DNA of 64,000 nucleotides from assembly GCF_013426205.1 (NCBI RefSeq), contig NC_089428.1:1054001-1118000 (forward strand). The letters are read 5' to 3'. The stretch comes from Metarhizium brunneum (Eukaryota > Ascomycota > Sordariomycetes > Hypocreales > Clavicipitaceae). Under the pieces are notes generated by a model. The model saw only the letters and a list, made by a program, of their open reading frames with translations, did not search any database and had not been told where the DNA came from. The position numbers and the translations under genes were made by a program. Below are positions 58,494 through 64,000 of this stretch, piece by piece (position 1 is the stretch's first letter; each line of letters opens with the position of its first letter).

Positions 58494-59306
58494 TTATATC
58501 GAAGAGGGGTACAGCATCACACGAACCGATGCACCGAAAGACTTAGTGGGGAGGGGAGAAGTGAACTTGGCGCGGACGACGCCGGAGTTGCCTGTAGGGA
58601 GAAAAATCGCATTAGTCTGACCGTGGTGCAAGAGAGCGACTTGTGGCCAAAGAATCACCAGGGGGAGAGTGAAAACATACCGTGTGGCCGGGTGACCTTG
58701 CCCCAGATGACGCGGATCTTGGATCCACGGATCTCCTTCTGGCCGCGGTAGACGAAGGCAACCTTCTTGCCGAGGTAGAAGCTGTGGTTGGAATCTCGGT
58801 CAGTACGCGGAAAATTCGTGACAGTTCCTGGCCCGTGGGTGTCTTGCGGGCGACCTACTTGGCAGCAGAGGTGTCATCGACGCCCTCGATCTTGATCAGG
58901 CTGGTGCCAGGTCTGGTGACGTGGCGGGAGCGCTGGTAGCTCAGGTGACGTCCCCTAATTCAAATCCGTCAGCAAAGAGTTGCCGGTACCGTCGCAGAGT
59001 TTCTCATCGGCAGAGCGTGATGCAAGTCGGCTTCCATGGGGTGTTGCACGGCCCAACGCGCGTAACAGGGCGATTCAATCGACGTTTTTTTTTGTCGTGC
59101 AACTCCCATTTCCACCTGACCGCAGGAGACTTCGTTTCGAATTCGATCCTCATCGCGTAGGAATACTCACTTGACGTATACTGTCGAGAACGCGGTTAGC
59201 CATAGGTTCTGGTTCCTGGACCGCGCATCGCGAAAATGACGGCCTTGTTCAGACAAGAAGGGATGGATGGATTCAACTCACGTCTGTGGCCGCTCTCGGA
59301 AGGCAT
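58494..59306 (-). CDS. RPL33: 60S ribosomal protein eL33 (L35Ae)
   Basis: This is a large-subunit ribosomal protein of 109 aa, the usual length. The five exons are 59282-59306, 59171-59180, 58859-58954, 58681-58781 and 58494-58591. The introns are 101, 216, 77 and 89 bp. Exon 2 is only 10 nt: it completes L and encodes Y, V and two bases of K in [15 protein letters not shown]. Further family landmarks are [40 protein letters not shown] and [20 protein letters not shown], ending [10 protein letters not shown]. Every junction restores the conserved sequence, so the exon map is strongly constrained. Introns near the start of ribosomal protein genes are common in fungi. Confidence 0.96.
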
Positions 59307-61858
59307 CTTGGCAGATTCTTCGTGTTATACCGCCCTCGCAATCAACCAAAGTATACAAAGAAAGAGTCGTTGGAAACTGTCTTATCTAAAAGACCTTTCC
59401 CTGGTTGCTGGTGCACGTCGTTGTGTCGTGATGTTCGGCTGAGTAGGAGTGGATGCGGTAATGGTGTGTGGTGTCACTAGAACGAAAATTTGTGCCCTTC
59501 AGATCACGTGGGTCATTAGGGCAGCATTTTAAATTTGTGTGGTAGAGTCGGTAATGTTGCGAAAGTGTGGCTGCGGACGCGGAACGGGCTGCACCGCCAC
59601 ATTGAGTTCATAGCCGATCCACTGCTTACCAGCCACTGCTTACCGGCCACTGCACAAGGCACGATGAAGGAACCGCCGACATGGGATAATGAGTGATTGT
59701 TATTGGTGCGGGAGATAATGGTCAATTGCTGGTGAGTCGGTGACCCAACGGCAATAGACATGGCGTCTTCATGTTACTGGACTGGCAATACGGAGCGAAC
59801 ATGGTCATTTTCACTTGGTGGTTAAGCTTCGAATTTAGAAATGGTGATGTAATGACGCAGCAGCAGCGAGAGGGGTTTGTTCGGGTCGTCGGTCAGGATT
59901 ACTAGGTACTTGAGGCATCTTATCCGGTGGCTGAAGATGATGGATGGGCTGGAAGAATAGGATGTCCTAGATGTCCGGGACGACTGCACGCTCCACCGTT
60001 CATTTATCAGCACTTGCAGGCAACATTGACGTCTGTCCCACAATGGCGTGCGAGAGCAATGGGATCCGGAATTGCCGCATACATTAACTCCGAATATGGA
60101 CGAGGTCAAGTTATGTTGCACCTCGGCTGCGTTTGAGCGACTGTGGCGAAGAAATGTGCAGTACTCTGGGCGAATTTGACATCCGCCTTGGTCTGGCTAT
60201 GGCTATTCGCAGATAGTATGTTGGCCGCGGAGGTCAAGCCACGCCAGGGACGAGAGGTTGCTGCAAGAAAGCCGTGAACTTTTGGCTGTCGGAGGGTGAA
60301 CTGCTCGGCGGGCCTACTCTTTTTACTAGGTGCGCTCGCGCCGTATTACTTAGGAATTTAAGTGATTTATAATAAAACATATTTATTTGCGTGAGCGCAC
60401 CTAGTAAGAAGAGTAGGCCCGCCGAGCAATTCACGTCTGAGGCTCTGGGTTAGGGTTCTTTGTCAAGCCAGCACTAGGAAAACAAAAGAGTCGACTGAGC
60501 GAGAAAAACCCTGGAAAGAAGGACCGACATCTGCAGGAGCCAGTAGGTCTTTACATGCACAGCATGCAAATGAACAAATGCCGAGATGGGTGAACAACCT
60601 GGTTGCTCGGGAGATGGGAGTTGAAATCTGTATTAGCCATCTACTCACAGCCAATTTTTTTTTGAGATTGTTGGTTGAACCATAGACGGCAAACACACCC
60701 ACGCATTCATTCAAGCGAATCTCATTGAAAGATCTGAATGCGAGTGGCGTTGGGAGGCGGAAGGCTCGGACAAGCTGGACAGGCACCAGGCGGGCACGGG
60801 CAGAAGCATCAATCGATATCAATATCCATGTCTCTAACGAGGCGCCGCACTCACCGTGGGTTGCATGGCGCCAGCAGGGAAGTGGCAGAAGCTTATCCAA
60901 GCATTTCTTGAGCATGCAGACATTCACATTAGCTACCTGCATGAGAGCTGCGTACTTCCATGCGTGCGCATGCGTCACAGCGTCCTTGCGTGAGCGGCAG
61001 TGACGGCCAACGAACAGGCCTGCGAAGCATTTATTGGCTGGAGCATTGGCGACGCGGGAAAACCGATGAGACTTGATGGCCTGTCCTGAGACTTGAGCTC
61101 TGAAGGACTTGACTACTACGGAGTACCAAGTCTACGATGCTGCCCCGCCTTGTCCGTGATCAGCACCTCAAGCACTGCGTGAGACAGGAGACAGCACCCA
61201 AGGACCGGAAGCGGAGCGGACGTGGACTGCTCGTCGACAAGGTTTTCCACCGTTGATGAAGTGATGATGCGCAATTGCTGTGTCATGGAGCCGTAAGCCA
61301 GCTACGACGTACTTGGTGTGCCAGGCTGGTGGAAACCAGAACCCAGCGCCCCCCCAAGGCAGTCACCGTCGACGCCGGCTCCAAGCCTTGCCCCTCCTCA
61401 AATCACTGCCCCTCAGTTCCCGACTGGTGCTGGTGCTGTCTGGTTGCTTTCGGCTCAATGTGTTTACCTCCAACACGGGCAGCTGGGAGCTCGAATTTTC
61501 CCGCCAGACAGTGCTACCTACTTAGTAGCTTCATTACTAAGTACTGACTACTTAGCACATACTGGCACAAGGTGCATTGCAGCTCGGGGAATAGACTGGG
61601 GCTCGCTGCCCACGAAACACGCCCGTCCTGAGGTCATTATTAACTCCGTCCCAGCTTATCCGGCCCTCTGTAGCCCGAGTCCACTGCCCAACACCTTTCA
61701 TCATTCCTCGAAAACACTTGCTTCGTATCTCCTTCTTTCTTTCACCCGCGCCCCTCCTATCGAACATAGGTTGATCCCACGACCGTTGTCCTATCCCTTT
61801 CGACTCTATCCTCGCAGGCATCCAATCTTGTCGCCCGGTGCGATTTGCAGACCTCATC
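59307..61858. other. Divergent intergenic region, RPL33 / G6PD
   Basis: Both flanking genes are transcribed outward, so their promoters lie here. The stretch contains a complete MITE (60296-60434) and one TACGGAGTA word (61117). A 171-codon minus frame and a 220-codon plus frame show no domain. The last 300 bases before the G6PD start are pyrimidine-rich, as in many fungal promoters. Confidence 0.55.
60296..60434. mobile_element. hAT-like MITE, copy 4 (complete, shortest)
   Basis: This 139-bp element has terminal inverted repeats of about 46 bp that match almost perfectly (GTGAACTGCTCGGCGGGCC at the left, reverse-complemented GTGAATTGCTCGGCGGGCC at the right). The central AT-rich loop is about 45 bp. 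Flanks gtcggagg (60288-60295) and gtctgagg (60435-60442) form an 8-bp duplication with one mismatch. The transcript would form a long hairpin. Confidence 0.88.
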
Positions 61859-63847
61859 ATGGACCACACCCAGGCAGCGTACGTCCAGCCCTTTGGCCCC
61901 CAGCCAGCACATTCTACCCCACCATTGCTGGGAAGCTCGGGTTTTTGGGTGGGGGAGGACTTGATCAAGACTCTCGTTGACCCCGAGCTTCATAATCCCT
62001 CTTATCGCGCGCCTCGTGCTGATCCTAGTCGTCGACATACAGCAGAACCATGGAGCTGAAGGAGAATACGTCCATTGTCGTGCTGGGCGCCTCAGGCGAT
62101 CTGGCCAAGAAGAAGACAGTACGGCCTCACCTTGTCCCCCGTGCAACTGTTTTCTGCCATCACGTTTGCGCTAACAAAGCTGCTTGCCCTGTCCTTTAGT
62201 ACCCGGCGCTTTTTGGATTGGTGAGCAGGAATACCCTTCCGAGCTGTCAGCCGAGGCCGCCCAGCTCAATCGAATCGCCAGCATCTGTTGTTCTAACCGC
62301 TACCAGTATCGAAATCAATTCCTGCCCAAAGATGTGAGAATCATCGGGTATGCGCGCACCAAGATGGACCACGAGGAGTACCTCAAGCGTATCAAGTCGT
62401 ACATCAAAACCCCTACCAAGGAGATTGAGCAGCAGCTCGAGAGCTTCTTGGGTCTCTGCTCGTACATCTCGGGCCAGTACGACAAGGATGAGTCCTTCGA
62501 GGTTCTCAACAACCACTTGGCCGAAATTGAAAAGGGCCGCCCCGAGACTCACCGGTTGTTTTACATGGCTCTTCCTCCCAGCGTCTTCACAATTGTTTCG
62601 CAGCATTTGAAGAAGTGCTGCTACCCTCCCAAGGGTATCGCCAGGGTTATTGTGCGTCGACGTGTCCCTTGAGCCATTCTCTATTGCCCGCCAAGTACAC
62701 CACATGGCCTGCTAACTGGTGTTGTTTCAGGTTGAGAAACCTTTCGGCAAGGATCTCGCAAGCTCCCGTGAACTCCAAAAGTCACTCGAGCCTGACTGGA
62801 AGGAAGAAGAGCTGTTCCGTATTGACCATTACCTTGGTAAGGAAATGGTCAAGAATATTCTCATTCTCAGATTTGGTAACTCCTTCCTCGGCGCAACTTG
62901 GAATCGACACCACATTGATAATGTTCAAATCACATTCAAGGAGCCATTCGGAACAGAGGGACGTGGAGGATATTTTGATGAGTTTGGCATTATTCGAGAC
63001 GTCATGCAGAACCACCTGCTGCAGGTTTTGACTCTCCTGGCCATGGAGCGACCCATTTCGTTCGACTCGGAAGATATCCGTGATGAGAAGGTGCGCGTCC
63101 TGCGTGCTATCCCTGCCATAGAGCCCAAGAATGTTATTATTGGACAATACGGAAAGTCGCTGGACGGCAGCAAGCCTTCATACAAGGAAGACGACACCGT
63201 CCCCAAAGATTCGAGATGCCCCACTTTTTGTGCCTTGGTTGCGTACATCAAGAACGAGCGCTGGGACGGTGTTCCTTTCATCATGAAGGCTGGCAAGGCC
63301 CTGAACGAGCAAAAGACAGAGATTCGAATCCAGTTCAAGGATGTCACTTCGGGTATTTTCAAGGACATCCCGCGAAACGAGCTGGTTATGCGCATCCAGC
63401 CCAACGAGAGTGTGTACATTAAGATGAACTCGAAGCTGCCTGGCCTGAGCATGCAGACTGTGGTTACTGAGCTCGATCTTACTTACCGACGACGATTTTC
63501 GGATCTGAAGATTCCTGAGGCTTACGAGTCTCTCGTCCTGGACTGCCTCAAGGGCGACCACTCCAATTTTGTTCGTGACGACGAGCTCGATGCCAGCTGG
63601 CGCGTCTTTACTCCCCTGCTCCACTACCTGGATGACAATAAGGAAATTATCCCTATGGAGTATCCATATGGTATGTTGAGCCCCAAGACTCCCTGCTGGG
63701 GCTAGGCAGACTGATGTTCATTGTGTTTTAGGTTCGCGCGGCCCTGCTGTTCTCGATGATTTCACTGCTTCGTACGGCTATAAGTTCAGCGATGCCGCCG
63801 GCTATCAGTGGCCCACGACTACGGCTGCACCACCAAACAAGTTGTAA
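61859..63847 (+). CDS. ZWF1: Glucose-6-phosphate 1-dehydrogenase
   Basis: This cytosolic enzyme oxidises glucose-6-phosphate to 6-phosphogluconolactone with NADP+, the first step of the oxidative pentose phosphate pathway. The six exons are 61859-61878, 62046-62118, 62200-62220, 62307-62651, 62731-63670 and 63732-63847, giving 504 aa as in other fungi. The introns are 167, 81, 86, 79 and 61 bp. Exon 3 is only 21 nt (YPALFGL). The cofactor loop is GASGDLAKKK (21-30) and the substrate motif is RIDHYLGK (about 183-190), followed by GNSFLGATWNRHHIDNVQIT. The C-terminus is APPNKL. The first exon (MDHTQAA) joins in frame to TMELKENT. If that exon is only leader, translation would start at 62050, giving 496 aa. 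Confidence 0.95.
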
Positions 63848-64000
63848 GTTGTCGCTGTTATTATTGACCATGTCTGTACTATTTTGGAAACGTTTTTGGT
63901 TCAATAAAATTGCAAGCTAACTCCATGTCAGCTAAACGGTAACACCCATGCAAATTGATTAGATGGATCATGGGAGTGACTTGCTGTTGGCGAGTCGGTA

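Overview
The window is nuclear DNA of a filamentous ascomycete. Short GT-AG introns (mostly 49-100 bp) carry CTAAC/CTGAC-like branch sites. The gene set includes a class IV chitin synthase, a Skt5-type Sel1 protein, a Polo kinase with two polo boxes, MHF1, VMA21, FUN30, OPA3, eL33 and G6PD. GC content is near 50%, with AT-rich islands whose base changes resemble repeat-induced point mutation (RIP). By protein resemblance I infer Sordariomycetes, probably Hypocreales. The species cannot be named from the sequence alone.

Layout. 1-2.8 kb: the 3' part of POL31 (DNA polymerase delta subunit 2, +), convergent with a 2EXR/DUF7730-like gene (-) that appears damaged at both ends. 2.8-7.1 kb: no supported gene, but a decayed tandem repeat and a MITE. 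7.1-13 kb: an L-serine dehydratase-like gene (+), the small three-exon MHF1 gene (-) and a four-helix DUF7727-type membrane protein (-). 17-19 kb: an unrecognised three-exon gene (-) and OPA3 (-). 21-29 kb: Polo kinase (+) and class IV chitin synthase (-). 29-36.5 kb: gene-free, containing an inverted-repeat element swollen by an 18-bp minisatellite. 36.5-39 kb: SKT5/CHS4-like gene (+) ending in a CaaX box. 44.4-45.3 kb: a Myb/SANT protein (+). 46.6-53 kb: FUN30 (-), VMA21 (+) and a DUF2406 protein (-). 53-58.5 kb: gene-free, rich in a dispersed 9-mer. 58.5-63.8 kb: RPL33 (-) and G6PD/ZWF1 (+).

How the genes relate. Most are unrelated housekeeping genes. The clearest functional pair is the class IV chitin synthase (yeast Chs3 type) and the Skt5/Chs4-like protein, the class of factor that activates Chs3. 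They lie head to head across about 7.5 kb. POL31, MHF1 and FUN30 all act in DNA replication or repair, but they are not adjacent and I infer no cluster.

Most unusual signals. (1) The 9-mer TACGGAGTA/TACTCCGTA occurs 23 times exactly by my reading, against about 0.5 expected, and never inside a gene called here. (2) A MITE family has at least four copies with TIRs of about 45 bp; two complete copies have near-perfect 8-bp target duplications, as in hAT elements. (3) A second inverted-repeat element contains 15 perfect copies of an 18-bp unit. (4) Two introns have GC-AG ends, and there are exons of 10 nt (RPL33) and 21 nt (G6PD). All exon coordinates were worked out by hand from frames, splice signals and family conservation.
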